Numbered from the stretch's first letter, positions 17,843-26,633 are shown. The stretch is DNA of 64,000 nt from Bryobacter sp. CoA8 C33 (GCA_019931185.1 JAINDK010000020.1:1-64000); one strand, 5' to 3'. The notes: a model not told the origin generated them from the letters alone. Program-made: numbers and translations.

Positions 17843-18766
17843 TCAGGCGCGGGCAAGTTTGCCATGGAGGAAGGCAACGCAGGCGGGGACCTGGGCGCGG
17901 GACAGGCCATGGAGGAGAAGGGGGCCGGAGAAGCGGTATTGGCGGAGGAGGCGGAGGTAGAGATCGTAGTCGAGGAGGCCTTCGCCGGCGGCTTTGTGAC
18001 CAGCGTCGCCGTCGTGATCCAGATCTTTGGCGTGGGCGAGAGCGATATCCTTGCCAAGCAGAGAGAAAGCCTCTTCGAGGATCTCTTTCATGCGGGGGAG
18101 GGCGCCGGCGGGGAAGAGGTTGGCGGGGTCGAGAGTGACCTTGAGGTAAGGGGAGGCGATCTCATCGAGGAGGCGGCGGGCCTTGGCGGCGGAGTTGACG
18201 ATGTTGTTGACCTCGGGCTCGAAGGCAAGGACGCAGCCGGATTGAGCAGCGATTTGGGTGGCTTCGCGGATGCAGGCGGCCATGTCGCGCCAGGCCTCGG
18301 AGGTGGTGTTGTCGGGGTGGGGGCGCCACATGCTCTTGTCGTTGCGGGTGCCGGTGCAGATGTGAATGGGGGTGCGAGGGAAGGCACGGGTGAGAATACG
18401 GAGGCGGGCGAGGCCAGACTGGCGTTGGGCCGGGTCGGGGTGGCACATGTTGAAGGTGCCCTGGAGGCTCGCGAAGCGGAGGCGGCGGGATTCGGCTTCG
18501 CGAAGGAAGCGGGCGGGGAGACCCGTGGGGACTTCTTCGGGCAGATCGGGCAGGCCGGCGCAGGACAGGCTGAGCTGGACGCAGTCTAGGCCGTGGGCCC
18601 GGGCTTCGTCAAGGCGTTGTTCCAGGGTGCCTGAGGTGTAGGTGGTGTTGACAAGGATGCCGATCTGGGGCGGAGCAGCAGGGGATGGGGCGGCGGCAAG
18701 CGGTGTGGCGGCGAGGGCGAGAAAATCGCGGCGAGGCAGTGCGGGGGCGAGCGGAGCGTTTGGCAT
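17843..18766 (-). CDS. Tat-exported sugar phosphate isomerase/epimerase-like TIM barrel
   Basis: A 307-residue protein of the AP-endonuclease-2/xylose-isomerase-like TIM-barrel family. The N-terminus has a twin-arginine signal (PRRDFLALAATPLAAAP, residues 11-27), so it is likely exported folded. The barrel carries FEPEVNNIVNSA, VTLDPANLFP and ALAHAKDLDHDGD, which supply the usual Glu/Asp/His metal ligands. Paralogous Tat-signal epimerases are abundant in Acidobacteriota and Planctomycetota; substrates are mostly unknown. It is preceded by the same 19-bp -10 segment as the next gene upstream. Confidence 0.85.
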   Translation of the reverse strand: MPNAPLAPALPRRDFLALAATPLAAAPSPAAPPQIGILVNTTYTSGTLEQRLDEARAHGLDCVQLSLSCAGLPDLPEEVPTGLPARFLREAESRRLRFASLQGTFNMCHPDPAQRQSGLARLRILTRAFPRTPIHICTGTRNDKSMWRPHPDNTTSEAWRDMAACIREATQIAAQSGCVLAFEPEVNNIVNSAAKARRLLDEIASPYLKVTLDPANLFPAGALPRMKEILEEAFSLLGKDIALAHAKDLDHDGDAGHKAAGEGLLDYDLYLRLLRQYRFSGPLLLHGLSRAQVPACVAFLHGKLARA

Positions 18767-18770
18767 GGGA

Positions 18771-18789
18771 CTCGACAGGATTATATGCC
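18771..18789 (-). promoter_or_regulatory. near-leaderless promoter, copy 1
   Basis: The minus strand reads GGCATATAATCCTGTCGAG, with a perfect TATAAT (18780-18785) ending 13 nt before the ATG at 18766. The expected start site leaves a leader of about 6 nt, too short for a ribosome binding site. The identical 19 bases recur upstream of the OB-fold gene at the same distance. No -35 is evident. Confidence 0.6.
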
Positions 18790-18859
18790 CGTGGAGAGGG
18801 AGTTTTGAAGGCGGTCAACTGGCGGAATCACGGATGCAATTTAGAGGAGAGAGGGAATG

Positions 18860-19465
18860 CTACCTCTTCGTCCGCAGGGGGCGAAGGTCTTTGGCCGAGC
18901 GGGGAACAATTTCGTAGACCGAATTGTATTGGGCGCAGAAGCCGATGACTTCGATGTGGCGTCCGGGGGTGAGGAGATCATCCGTGGGGCGCGCGGCGGG
19001 AGGGAGGAAGACCTGGATTTCGCCGCCTTTGGGGAGTTTGAGGAAGAGTTTGTAGCCGTAAGGGAGATCGTTCGTCAGGCGAAGGACAAGGCCTGTGGCC
19101 TTGAGGAGATTGCCTTCGTGGAATTCGGAGAGGGAGTTGGATTCGAGGGTCCGGGGCTCAATGAGGCGGCTGCCTTGTCGCGGGCGGATGGATCGGGCCT
19201 TAAGGACCAGGAGGCCGTGGCCGTTTTCGGCGAGGACGCCGCTGACCTCGACGGCGCTGCCGAGCGAGCGGTAACCTTTGTCGTCTGTCGCTACATAGAT
19301 ACCGCTGGTGGCGTCGCCGAGAACGAAGCCGTTATCGTCCAGGAAGGACTGGAAGGCGCCGGAGGGGACGGTGACAAAGCCTTCGAGCGTGATGTCGGAG
19401 CCCAGGGGAAGCTTGCGGGCTTGTTCTGGGGAGAGGGCAAGGAGGACGACGAGGAAAGGGAGCAT
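18860..19465 (-). CDS. secreted OB-fold-like protein
   Basis: A 201-residue protein with a short signal peptide (MLPFLVVLLALSPEQA). The rest reads as two OB-fold-like repeats: ITLEGFVTVPSGAFQSFLDDNGFVLGDATSGIYVAT, then VEVSGVLAENGHGLLVLKARSI, and a second half with LLKATGLVLRLTNDLPYGYKLFLKL. Such patterns occur in extracellular nucleic-acid-binding and YhcR-like OB proteins, but the ligand cannot be inferred. I chose ATG 19465 over the much longer open frame because it starts the signal peptide and sits 13 nt after the TATAAT box. Confidence 0.6.
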   Translation of the reverse strand: MLPFLVVLLALSPEQARKLPLGSDITLEGFVTVPSGAFQSFLDDNGFVLGDATSGIYVATDDKGYRSLGSAVEVSGVLAENGHGLLVLKARSIRPRQGSRLIEPRTLESNSLSEFHEGNLLKATGLVLRLTNDLPYGYKLFLKLPKGGEIQVFLPPAARPTDDLLTPGRHIEVIGFCAQYNSVYEIVPRSAKDLRPLRTKR

Positions 19466-19469
19466 GAGC

Positions 19470-19488
19470 CTCGACAGGATTATATGCC
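19470..19488 (-). promoter_or_regulatory. near-leaderless promoter, copy 2
   Basis: This is the same 19-nt GGCATATAATCCTGTCGAG segment on the minus strand; TATAAT is at 19479-19484 and ends 13 nt before ATG 19465. Agreement in sequence and distance with the copy at 18771 points to a duplicated promoter rather than chance. Confidence 0.6.
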
Positions 19489-19520
19489 GTGGGGGAAGGA
19501 CGAGGAGGGGGCCGCCCGGC

Positions 19521-20549
19521 TCAGCTGGCCAGGCGCGAGGCGGGTTGGAGGACGGTCGAGTTGGAGACGTTGGCGGGCAGCGAGGTGAGCAACACGAAGA
19601 CGCGGCGGCGCGTGGGGTCGGCCCAGCAGAGCGTGCCGGTGGAGCCGCCATGGCCGAAGGTCGTGGGGGGGAGGCCCGGGCCGAGGCGCGGGCCGAGCGA
19701 CCAGCCGAGGCCGTGGGGGGTGAGTGGAGCGGGATTTTGATTTTGGATCATCGGGGCGAGGCCGGGCCCGAGACGGGCAGCGAAAAAGGATTCGAGAAAG
19801 GCAGCGATGTCGGCGGCCGTCGAGTGGGCGCCCCCCCAGGGCGAGGCGAGGTTGCGCCAGTAAGGGCTGTTCCAATCCCAGGAGCGGGTTTCGGCCGAGT
19901 TGCCGAGGTCGGAGGGGGCATGTTCGACCTGGATGGGCTCAAAGGCGGACAGCGGCAGCGAGCCGGCGCCGAGGGTGGAGTGTTTCATGTTGAGTGGCTG
20001 GAAGAGCTGGCGCTGCATGAGAGCGGGGAGGGGCTGGCCGCCGAGGCGTTCGGCGATGACGGCGGCAAGGAGGATGCCGGTAGAGGAGTAACTATAGCGG
20101 GTGCCGGGGGAAAACAGCAGGGGGGTGGTGAAGGAGAGGCGGACGAATTCGCTGAGTGGAGCGTGGCGCTGGCGGAGGGCGGTGTTCTCGGGGAGCATGT
20201 CGGGGAGGCCGGAGGTGTGGGTGAGGAGTTGGCGGATGGTGATGGCGGCGCGTTCGGGGCCGGTGAGCTCGGGCAGGTAGCGGGAGGCGGGTTGGCTGGG
20301 ATCGACTTTGCCGAGCGACAGCAGCGTGGCGGCGGTCATGGGTTTGGTAATGGAGGCGATGAGGAAGCGGGAATCGGGCTGGGCGGCGCCGAAGGCGCGG
20401 AGGTAATTGAAATTGCGTTCGCGAATCAGGAGCACGGCGGCGCGGGGGCGGGACTGGGCGGCGGCGGTAAGGAGGAGTTTTTCGAGGGGAGCGATGTTGT
20501 TTTGGGTGAGCGGGGCGAAGGCAAGCGAGAGAAGAGAGCGGCGGAGCAT
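19521..20549 (-). CDS. serine beta-lactamase-like hydrolase
   Basis: A 342-residue class C/penicillin-binding-like serine hydrolase (beta-lactamase PF00144). The nucleophile motif SITK is at 66-69, RQLLTHTSGLPDML marks the conserved helix, the second motif reads Y154-S-S where YxN is usual, and GHGGSTGT near residue 306 replaces KTG. An N-terminal hydrophobic stretch suggests a signal peptide. Family members include esterases and D-aminopeptidases, so antibiotic resistance should not be assumed; the missing Asn also argues for caution. It starts 13 bp after the Rsm22 gene and is probably cotranscribed with it. The open frame extends far upstream only as an antisense shadow. Confidence 0.85.
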   Translation of the reverse strand: MLRRSLLSLAFAPLTQNNIAPLEKLLLTAAAQSRPRAAVLLIRERNFNYLRAFGAAQPDSRFLIASITKPMTAATLLSLGKVDPSQPASRYLPELTGPERAAITIRQLLTHTSGLPDMLPENTALRQRHAPLSEFVRLSFTTPLLFSPGTRYSYSSTGILLAAVIAERLGGQPLPALMQRQLFQPLNMKHSTLGAGSLPLSAFEPIQVEHAPSDLGNSAETRSWDWNSPYWRNLASPWGGAHSTAADIAAFLESFFAARLGPGLAPMIQNQNPAPLTPHGLGWSLGPRLGPGLPPTTFGHGGSTGTLCWADPTRRRVFVLLTSLPANVSNSTVLQPASRLAS

Positions 20550-20562
20550 GGGAGGGAGTTTA

Positions 20563-21507
20563 TCAGGAGAAGTTGTCGCCCCAGGAGGATTTGCGGGCGA
20601 GGCGGAAGGCGGCTTTGTCGCGCTTGGTGATGACGCGGGGGGAGAGGGTAGGGGCAGTGCAGAGGGAAAGGGAGATGCGGCCGGGCTCGATGAGAGGGTG
20701 GCGGAGGATGCGCGGGGCGCCGGGGAGTAGGGGCGTGCGGACGGCGGCGAGCCAGGAGAATTTTTCGTCCTCGTAGCCGAGGGCGCCGTCCTTGAGGCGG
20801 CGGTGGAGGGCGGTGCGATTGAGGCGGGCGGCGAAGTGGCACCAATCATCCTGGCCGAGGGGGCAGGGGGTGCTCGAGGGACAGGGGGCGAGAATGTGAG
20901 CGCCGGCGGCCAGCAGTTGGGTGCGCATGGCCTGGATGTTCGAGGCGCCGTGGGGGGTACCGGGCTCGAGAATGACCAGGATTTGGGTGGTGGCCTGCCA
21001 GGCGGCGGCGAGGATGGATTGCCAGTGGGGGAGTTCGCCGAGAGAATAGCTGGCCCAGACGAGGTCGTGGGGGGCGAAGGGGAGGGCGGCGTCGAAGCGG
21101 GTGCGGCGCCAGATTGTGCCGGGGAGAAACTGCTGGCCGAGGGCCGCGAAGGAGCCGAGAGGCTCGATGGCGCTGGTGGTGGTGAGGGAGGGAAAGGCAG
21201 AAAGGGCGGCCAGGGTGGCGGCGCCGCAGCCAGCGCCGAGATCGAGCAGGGTGCAAGGCGCGGGGAAGCCGGGGGCGCGCACGGCGAGGGCGTCCAGGAT
21301 GTGCGAGGCGGCTTTGTGATTGGCGGCGAGGGTGGCGGGAAAGCGTACGGCAAGATAGGCGCTGGCGAGGAGATCTTCGTCGAGGCGGCCCTGGGGGGTG
21401 GGCTTGCCCGAACGGTAGGCCGTGGTGAGGGATTCGACGGCGGCGCGCATGCGCTCGGAGCCGTGGCGCGCGGCGCGGGTTTCGGCTTCCGTGAGCCAAT
21501 CGGACAT
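20563..21507 (-). CDS. Rsm22 family ribosome-associated methyltransferase-like protein
   Basis: A 314-residue member of the Rsm22/METTL17 family, which acts in small ribosomal subunit assembly. The SAM-binding motif I is LLDLGAGCGAATLAAL (about residues 87-102), followed by DLVWASYSLGELPHW. A cysteine cluster APCPSSTPC...DWCHF (about 218-233) matches the Fe-S ligand region of METTL17-type proteins; a further ligand would come from downstream. The methyltransferase activity of bacterial members is not well established. It heads a two-gene run with the beta-lactamase-like gene. Confidence 0.85.
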   Translation of the reverse strand: MSDWLTEAETRAARHGSERMRAAVESLTTAYRSGKPTPQGRLDEDLLASAYLAVRFPATLAANHKAASHILDALAVRAPGFPAPCTLLDLGAGCGAATLAALSAFPSLTTTSAIEPLGSFAALGQQFLPGTIWRRTRFDAALPFAPHDLVWASYSLGELPHWQSILAAAWQATTQILVILEPGTPHGASNIQAMRTQLLAAGAHILAPCPSSTPCPLGQDDWCHFAARLNRTALHRRLKDGALGYEDEKFSWLAAVRTPLLPGAPRILRHPLIEPGRISLSLCTAPTLSPRVITKRDKAAFRLARKSSWGDNFS

Positions 21508-21591
21508 GAGTTGAAATTAGCAGGAACCCGGGCAGGGGGGTGCGGTGTCTGATGAAGCAAGAGCGGTAACATTACTGTCAGGAGCCGGGCC

Positions 21592-22266
21592 ATGGCCGAG
21601 AACAGTTTAGGAATACGGAACGAAGGCGGAGAAAACACCGCGCAAATCTACCGGGACGCACTACTGGTGGAGCGGCTGCGGCAGGGGGAAGACGCGGCCT
21701 ATGAAGAGTTGCTGCGCAGCTACGAAGACGCGGTTTGTAACCTCGTATGCCGGTTGTTGAACCAACCGGAGGATGCCGCCGACGTGGTGCAGGACGTGTT
21801 TGTGAAGGTGTTTCGGAATCTGGGCCAATTCCAGGGCAAGGCCAGCCTGAAGACGTGGATTTACCGGATTGCGGTGAATGAAGCGTATAATCACCGGCGG
21901 TGGTTTAGCCGCCATAAGAAAAACGAAGTGGGACTGGGCAGCGGCGAAGAGCACCAATTGGGGTTGGCCGATATTTTGCCGGACCGGCGGCGGAACCCGT
22001 TTGAGTTGACGGCGGACCATGAGACGCGGGCATTGATCGAGGACGCTTTATTGCGGATCAATCCGGTATTCCGCTCAGCGGTGGTGCTACGTGATGTGGA
22101 GGACCTGAGCTACGAGGAAGTAGCGGAGGTATTGCAGGTTTCGCTGGGGACAGTGAAATCGCGGATACTGCGCGGGCGGGAAGCTCTGCGCGTGGAATTG
22201 GAGGCAATGCTGAAGCCGGAGCAGGCGTTCGGCTGGCCGGCCGAGACGGCGCCGGGACGGTCTTAG
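21592..22266 (+). CDS. ECF RNA polymerase sigma factor
   Basis: A 224-residue sigma-70 family extracytoplasmic-function sigma factor (RpoE-like). Region 2 spans about residues 38-105 (YEELLRSYEDAVCNLVCRLL, DAADVVQDVFVKVFRNL, ASLKTWIYRIAVNEAYN); region 4 spans about 150-205 (LEDALLRIN, YEEVAEVLQVSLGTVKSRILRGREAL). It starts a run with a small membrane protein 16 bp downstream, which is likely its anti-sigma factor, and with rsmA. Autoregulation is usual for such pairs, but no matching promoter was recognised upstream. Confidence 0.92.
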   Translation: MAENSLGIRNEGGENTAQIYRDALLVERLRQGEDAAYEELLRSYEDAVCNLVCRLLNQPEDAADVVQDVFVKVFRNLGQFQGKASLKTWIYRIAVNEAYNHRRWFSRHKKNEVGLGSGEEHQLGLADILPDRRRNPFELTADHETRALIEDALLRINPVFRSAVVLRDVEDLSYEEVAEVLQVSLGTVKSRILRGREALRVELEAMLKPEQAFGWPAETAPGRS

Positions 22267-22282
22267 AGATAAGGAAGCAGAG

Positions 22283-22870
22283 ATGCGACGAGCACAAGCA
22301 GACCAGGAAATACGCGACTTGTTGAGAGAGTTGCCGCGGCGGCGTGTAAGCGGGGATCTGGCGCTGGAGTTGCAGATCACGGCGAGCAAGGAGGCAGCGC
22401 GGCGGCGGATGTGGGCGGCGGCGCCGGCATTGCTGGTGCGGATGCGGAGCAGATTTGAATTGTGGAAGGCCAACATGATGAGGCCGCTAGCGGTGCCCAC
22501 CATGGGAGGATTGCTGGCTGGGGTGATGGTGTTCGCGATGTTTGTGCAGATCCATCCGGTGCGGGCCAACAGCTTGGCCGCTGACCGGCCGACGGGCTTG
22601 TACACGGAGGCGATGGCGAAGACGCTCGCGCCGTTTGAGCCGCCAACGGCGGATGCCGAAATCGAAGTGAGCATCGATGAGCAGGGGCGAGTAGCGGATT
22701 ACGTGGTGGTGGCGGGCAAGGCGACGTTCAATGTGGAAGTGAAGCGGAGCGTGGAACGGACGCTGTTGTTCACGGAATTCACGCCGGCGACGAGTTTTGG
22801 CCAAGCGGTGCCGTCGAAGCTGCGGTTGACGCTGCGCAAGGGCGCGGCGGCGATTACGGTGAAAGGCTAG
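22283..22870 (+). CDS. putative anti-sigma factor with TonB-like C-terminus
   Basis: A 195-residue protein with one clear membrane helix at about residues 70-92 (PTMGGLLAGVMVFAMFVQI). The N-terminal 65 residues are basic and helical and could bind the sigma factor, but the zinc-binding HxxxCxxC motif of ZAS anti-sigma factors is absent. The periplasmic C-terminus (AEIEVSIDEQGRVADYVVV.. LRLTL) resembles TonB C-terminal domains, with the G-x-V strand and a following RSVERTLLFTEFTPA helix. Position after the sigma gene supports an anti-sigma role; the TonB-like part is suggestive only. Confidence 0.55.
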   Translation: MRRAQADQEIRDLLRELPRRRVSGDLALELQITASKEAARRRMWAAAPALLVRMRSRFELWKANMMRPLAVPTMGGLLAGVMVFAMFVQIHPVRANSLAADRPTGLYTEAMAKTLAPFEPPTADAEIEVSIDEQGRVADYVVVAGKATFNVEVKRSVERTLLFTEFTPATSFGQAVPSKLRLTLRKGAAAITVKG

Positions 22871-22871
22871 C

Positions 22872-23639
22872 TTGGGGAGAAAATTCGGCCAGCATTTTCT
22901 GCGGGACCACAGCGTGCTGGAGCGGATTGCGCAAGCCGTGTGCCCGGAGGGCGAGCAGGCGGGACATGTCGTCGAGATTGGCCCCGGGCGCGGGGCCCTG
23001 ACGCGCCATCTGCTGCGGCGATGCACGAAGCTGACGGCGATTGAAGTGGACCCGGTGATGGTGGAGCGGCTGCGAGGGGAGTTTGGCGGGGAAGAGAAAT
23101 TTACGCTGGTGCACGAAGATGTGCTGAAGGTGGATTTGGGGGCTTATGGGCCGTGCGTGATCGCAGGGAATCTGCCTTACTACATCAGCTCGCCGATCGT
23201 GAGCCGGGTGTTCGCGGCGGCGGGGGCGTGGAAGCGGGCAGTGTTTCTAGTGCAGAAGGAGGTGGCGTTGCGGATGGCGGCGCAGAAGGGGAGCCGGGAT
23301 TATGGGTATTTGAGTGTGCTGGTGCGGACGCATAGCGAGCCGGAGTTGCTGTTTGGTGTGGGGCCGGGGGCATTTACGCCGCCGCCCAAGGTGGATTCGG
23401 CGGTGATTGCGTTGCGGCCGAAGGTGGTGGCGCGGGAAGAGGCGGCGCGGCTGATGAAATTCGTGGCGCGGGCCTTCGCCCACAAGCGGAAGACGCTGCG
23501 GAACAATCTGGCGCCTTTCTATGGGAAGGCGCGGATTGAGGCGCAGCCGGAGGCGAATCTGCGGGCGGAGCAATTGTCGCCGGAGGATTTGGCGGGGCTC
23601 GAGCGAAGGCTGTCGGGCGGGGACCCGGTGCTATCCTGA
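22872..23639 (+). CDS. rsmA: 16S rRNA (adenine1518/1519-N6)-dimethyltransferase
   Basis: RsmA (KsgA) dimethylates two adjacent adenines in helix 45 of 16S rRNA during 30S maturation. The 255-residue frame shows KFGQHFLRD at the N-terminus, motif I VEIGPGRGALT (about residues 34-44), the catalytic NLPYYISSPI motif (about 99-108), and FTPPPKVDSAVI. Its start is a TTG one base after the previous stop. Translation is probably coupled to the upstream gene. Confidence 0.95.
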   Translation: MGRKFGQHFLRDHSVLERIAQAVCPEGEQAGHVVEIGPGRGALTRHLLRRCTKLTAIEVDPVMVERLRGEFGGEEKFTLVHEDVLKVDLGAYGPCVIAGNLPYYISSPIVSRVFAAAGAWKRAVFLVQKEVALRMAAQKGSRDYGYLSVLVRTHSEPELLFGVGPGAFTPPPKVDSAVIALRPKVVAREEAARLMKFVARAFAHKRKTLRNNLAPFYGKARIEAQPEANLRAEQLSPEDLAGLERRLSGGDPVLS

Positions 23640-23646
23640 CCGTTTG

Positions 23647-25074
23647 ATGCCCCGAGTACGTTTTGCCCCGTCACCGACGGGATACCTGCATATTGGCAGT
23701 GCGCGGACCTTTATTTTCAACTGGCTCTATGCCCGGCGCCACGACGGGGCGATGATCCTGCGGATTGATGACACGGATGTAGAGCGGAACACGCAAACGA
23801 GCCTGGATTCGATCTTTGACGGGCTGAAGTGGCTGGGACTGGGCTGGGACGAGCAGTACCGGCAGAGCGAGCGGATTGCGCTGCACCAGGAGACGGCGTG
23901 GAAGATCTTCGCGGCGGGGATGGCGTACCGGGACTTTACGCCGGCGCACCAGGGGGAGGAAGAGCGGGGGGAGGAAGCGGGTAAGGCAGCGTGGCTGTTT
24001 AACCGGGAGATGCGGGAGATGAGTGCGGAGGAAAGCGAGCGGCGGGCAGCGGCCGGAGAGCCGTTTGTACTGCGCTTCAAGGTTCCGCGGGATGAGGGGC
24101 GGCAGGTAAAGTTTCACGATGCGGTGTATGGGCCGCAAGCCAAGAGCGTGAACGACATTGAGGACTTTGCGTTGTTGCGGTCGACGGGGATGCCGACCTA
24201 TCACATGGCGTCGTGCGCGGATGATATCGATCTGAAGATCACACAGATCATCCGCGGGCAGGATCATCTGTCGAACACGTTTAAGCACATTTTGATTTTT
24301 GACGCGCTGGGGGCGGGGCTGCCCGAGTTTGCGCATCTGCCGCTGCTGGTGGCGCCGGACGGAGCGAAGCTGTCCAAGCGGAAGCACGGACCGGTGGTGA
24401 GCGTGATGACGTACGAGGCGGCGGGATTTCTGGCGCACGGGTATGTGAATTTTTTGTGTCTCCTGGGCTGGAGTCCGAAGAACGACCGCGAGCAGATGTC
24501 GCGCGAGGAACTGGTGGCGGCGTTTTCGTTTGAGGGGATCAACCGGTCGAACGCGGTTGTGAACTTCAGCGAAGCGAATCCGATTGATCCGAAGGCGGCT
24601 TGGCTGAACGGGCAGCACTTGCGGACGATGCCCGTGGAGGAAGTTGTGCCGCTGGTGAAGGCGTGGCTTGAGCGGGTCGGATTGGGTATGCCATATACGA
24701 AAGAAGAGTTGCCGGCGGTGGTGGATTTGCTGCGGCAGCGGTTTACGACATTGAACGACTTTGCGACCTTGTCGCGGGCCTACTTCACGGATGATTATGA
24801 GACGATCCCGGGGGCGATGGAAAAGCTGAACGCGGCCGGGGCGCGGGAGGGATTGCGGGAGTTGGGGGCGCGGCTGGAGGCGACCGCGGAGTTCACTGAG
24901 GCGAGCGTCGAGGCGGAGCTGCGGAAAGTGGCCGAGGAAAGCGGGTTGAAGGCCGGGGTCTTGATCAACGGATCGCGGGCGGCGCTGACCGGGCAGACGG
25001 TGGGGCCGAGCGCGTTCGCGGTGTTTACCGCACTGGGACGCAAGAGGGTAATCGAGAGGCTGAAGAAGGTATGA
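23647..25074 (+). CDS. gltX: glutamyl-tRNA synthetase
   Basis: A 475-residue class I synthetase that charges tRNA(Glu). VRFAPSPTGYLHIGSART contains the HIGH-type motif (HIGS), and KLSKRKHG is the KMSKS motif at about residue 243. The C-terminal anticodon-binding helical domain is complete. ATG 23647 was chosen because the conserved N-terminus begins there; the open frame upstream overlaps rsmA in another phase. Its stop overlaps the next start (ATGA). Confidence 0.96.
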   Translation: MPRVRFAPSPTGYLHIGSARTFIFNWLYARRHDGAMILRIDDTDVERNTQTSLDSIFDGLKWLGLGWDEQYRQSERIALHQETAWKIFAAGMAYRDFTPAHQGEEERGEEAGKAAWLFNREMREMSAEESERRAAAGEPFVLRFKVPRDEGRQVKFHDAVYGPQAKSVNDIEDFALLRSTGMPTYHMASCADDIDLKITQIIRGQDHLSNTFKHILIFDALGAGLPEFAHLPLLVAPDGAKLSKRKHGPVVSVMTYEAAGFLAHGYVNFLCLLGWSPKNDREQMSREELVAAFSFEGINRSNAVVNFSEANPIDPKAAWLNGQHLRTMPVEEVVPLVKAWLERVGLGMPYTKEELPAVVDLLRQRFTTLNDFATLSRAYFTDDYETIPGAMEKLNAAGAREGLRELGARLEATAEFTEASVEAELRKVAEESGLKAGVLINGSRAALTGQTVGPSAFAVFTALGRKRVIERLKKV

Positions 25075-26633
25075 ACGTTCTTGGACTGGGCGGGCTGATG
25101 GATGACGCGGCATGCGCGCTGGCGGTGGCGGGGCGGATTGTCGCGGCGGTGGAACAGCGAAAGATCGCGCGGCAGGCCGTGCCAGGAGCGTTACCAGTGG
25201 AGGCCATCGAGGCGACGCTGGGGATTGCCAAGCTGAAGCCGGAGCAGGTGGACGTGGTGGCGATCGTGCGGCCGCTGAGCGCCTCGCCCGATAGCCTGTT
25301 GAGTTTGCGGGTGAAGCAGATTCTGCCGGCGGCCAGGCTGCTGTTGCTCGATCATCATACGGCGCACGCGGCGAGTGCGTTTTATGCTTCGGGGTTTCGG
25401 GCGGCGACCGTGTTGACGGTGGACCGGGCGGGGGACTTGCGGTGTTCGGCGCGGTGGCATGCGAGCGGGGAGAAGCTGGAACTCGACCGGGAGAGTTATT
25501 TTCCCGACTCGATTGGGGATTTGTATGGAAGGGTGACGGAGTTTCTGGGGTTTCGGTCGCGGGCTGATGAGCATAAGGTGCAGTGGTTGTCGGCCGAGGG
25601 CAAAGCGGTGTACGAGGGGGTGTTCTCGGAGCTGTTGGGATTCCGGGCCGGGGGATGGCCGGCTTTGGAGCGGCGTTATCTTGACCGGGACCGGATGGGA
25701 TCGGGGGGCTTCAGCGGGGCGTTTTATGGAGCGTTGGGGCTAAAGGAGGGGGAGGCGCCGGCAGGGCAGAAGCGGGCCGATATCGCGGCGAGCCTCCAGC
25801 GGGCAGTAGAGCGTTGCGTGATTGAGATGGCGGGGCAGGGGGAGAACCTGTGTCTGGGCGGGGGGGTGGCGTTTAACGCGATGTTGGTGGAAGCGGTTGA
25901 GGCGTCGGGGCGATTTGAGCGGGTATATGTGCAGCCCGCGGCGGGCAATGCGGGAACGGCGCTGGGAGCGGCTTATGTGGCATCGGCGGGCAACCGGGCG
26001 GCGCTCGAGTCGCTGGCGCTGGGGCCGGAGTATGGAGCCGAGGCGATCAAGCAGGTGCTCGAGAACTGTAAGTTGAGCCCGAAGTTTTTGCTGACCGTGG
26101 ATGAGCTGGTGCAGTCGGCGTTGGCGGAGCTGGCCGAGCACCGGATTGTGGCGTGGTTTCAGGAGCGGATGGAGTTTGGGCCGCGGGCGCTCGGCAACCG
26201 GAGTATTCTGGCCTCGCCGATGGACCCATATGCGACGGAGAACCTGAACAGCTTTATCAAGCACCGGGAGGGTTTTCGCAAGTTTGCCGCGTCGGTGCCG
26301 GCCGAGCGGGCGGACGAGTATTTTGAGTGGGGGCCGAATTCGCGAAATCTGGCTAGCGTGGCGCGGGTGAAACCGGAGTGGCGGGAGCGGTTCGCGCCGG
26401 CGCTGCTGGGGCGGGAAGGGATCCGGCTGCATGTGGTGGAGCGGGACGTAAACCCGTTGTTCCACCGGTTGCTGGTGGCCGCCGGAGACAAGACAGGGCT
26501 ACCGGTGCTTTACAACACGAGCTTCAATCTGTTTGGAGATGCGCTGGTGGCCAGCCCGCGCGATGCGGTGCGGAGTTTCTATTCGAGCGGGATCGATGTG
26601 ATGTTCGTGGGGCAGTTTTTGTTGCGGAAGTAG
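25071..26633 (+). CDS. carbamoyltransferase (NodU/TobZ family)
   Basis: A 520-residue O-carbamoyltransferase-like protein. The N-terminal Kae1-like domain has the metal-binding HHTAHAASAFY motif (about residues 98-108) and LTVDRAGD; LCLGGGVAFNAML follows at about 260. The C-terminal YrdC-like part has RIVAWFQERMEFGPRALGNRSILASP and LPVLYNTSFNLFGD. These enzymes use carbamoyl phosphate and ATP to carbamoylate sugars or antibiotics. The start overlaps the gltX stop by 4 bp. No natural-product genes are nearby, so the acceptor is unknown. Confidence 0.9.
   Translation: MNVLGLGGLMDDAACALAVAGRIVAAVEQRKIARQAVPGALPVEAIEATLGIAKLKPEQVDVVAIVRPLSASPDSLLSLRVKQILPAARLLLLDHHTAHAASAFYASGFRAATVLTVDRAGDLRCSARWHASGEKLELDRESYFPDSIGDLYGRVTEFLGFRSRADEHKVQWLSAEGKAVYEGVFSELLGFRAGGWPALERRYLDRDRMGSGGFSGAFYGALGLKEGEAPAGQKRADIAASLQRAVERCVIEMAGQGENLCLGGGVAFNAMLVEAVEASGRFERVYVQPAAGNAGTALGAAYVASAGNRAALESLALGPEYGAEAIKQVLENCKLSPKFLLTVDELVQSALAELAEHRIVAWFQERMEFGPRALGNRSILASPMDPYATENLNSFIKHREGFRKFAASVPAERADEYFEWGPNSRNLASVARVKPEWRERFAPALLGREGIRLHVVERDVNPLFHRLLVAAGDKTGLPVLYNTSFNLFGDALVASPRDAVRSFYSSGIDVMFVGQFLLRK

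Noticed and set aside
17800-17900. Replication origin or terminus at the composition switch
   Set aside because: No dnaA, dnaN, DnaA-box cluster or dif-like site was noticed, and the skew reverses again within about 20 kb.
19521-20549. Antibiotic resistance gene
   Set aside because: The SxxK hydrolase lacks the YxN Asn and resembles generic esterase or peptidase members of the family.
19521-21638. Single 705-codon minus-strand frame
   Set aside because: Only the part from ATG 20549 encodes a protein (beta-lactamase-like). The upstream part is out of phase with the Rsm22 gene and is low-complexity Pro/Ser/Ala, typical of high-GC shadow frames.
23671-25113. 480-codon minus-strand frame
   Set aside because: Antisense to gltX; Arg/Pro/His-rich with no family resemblance.
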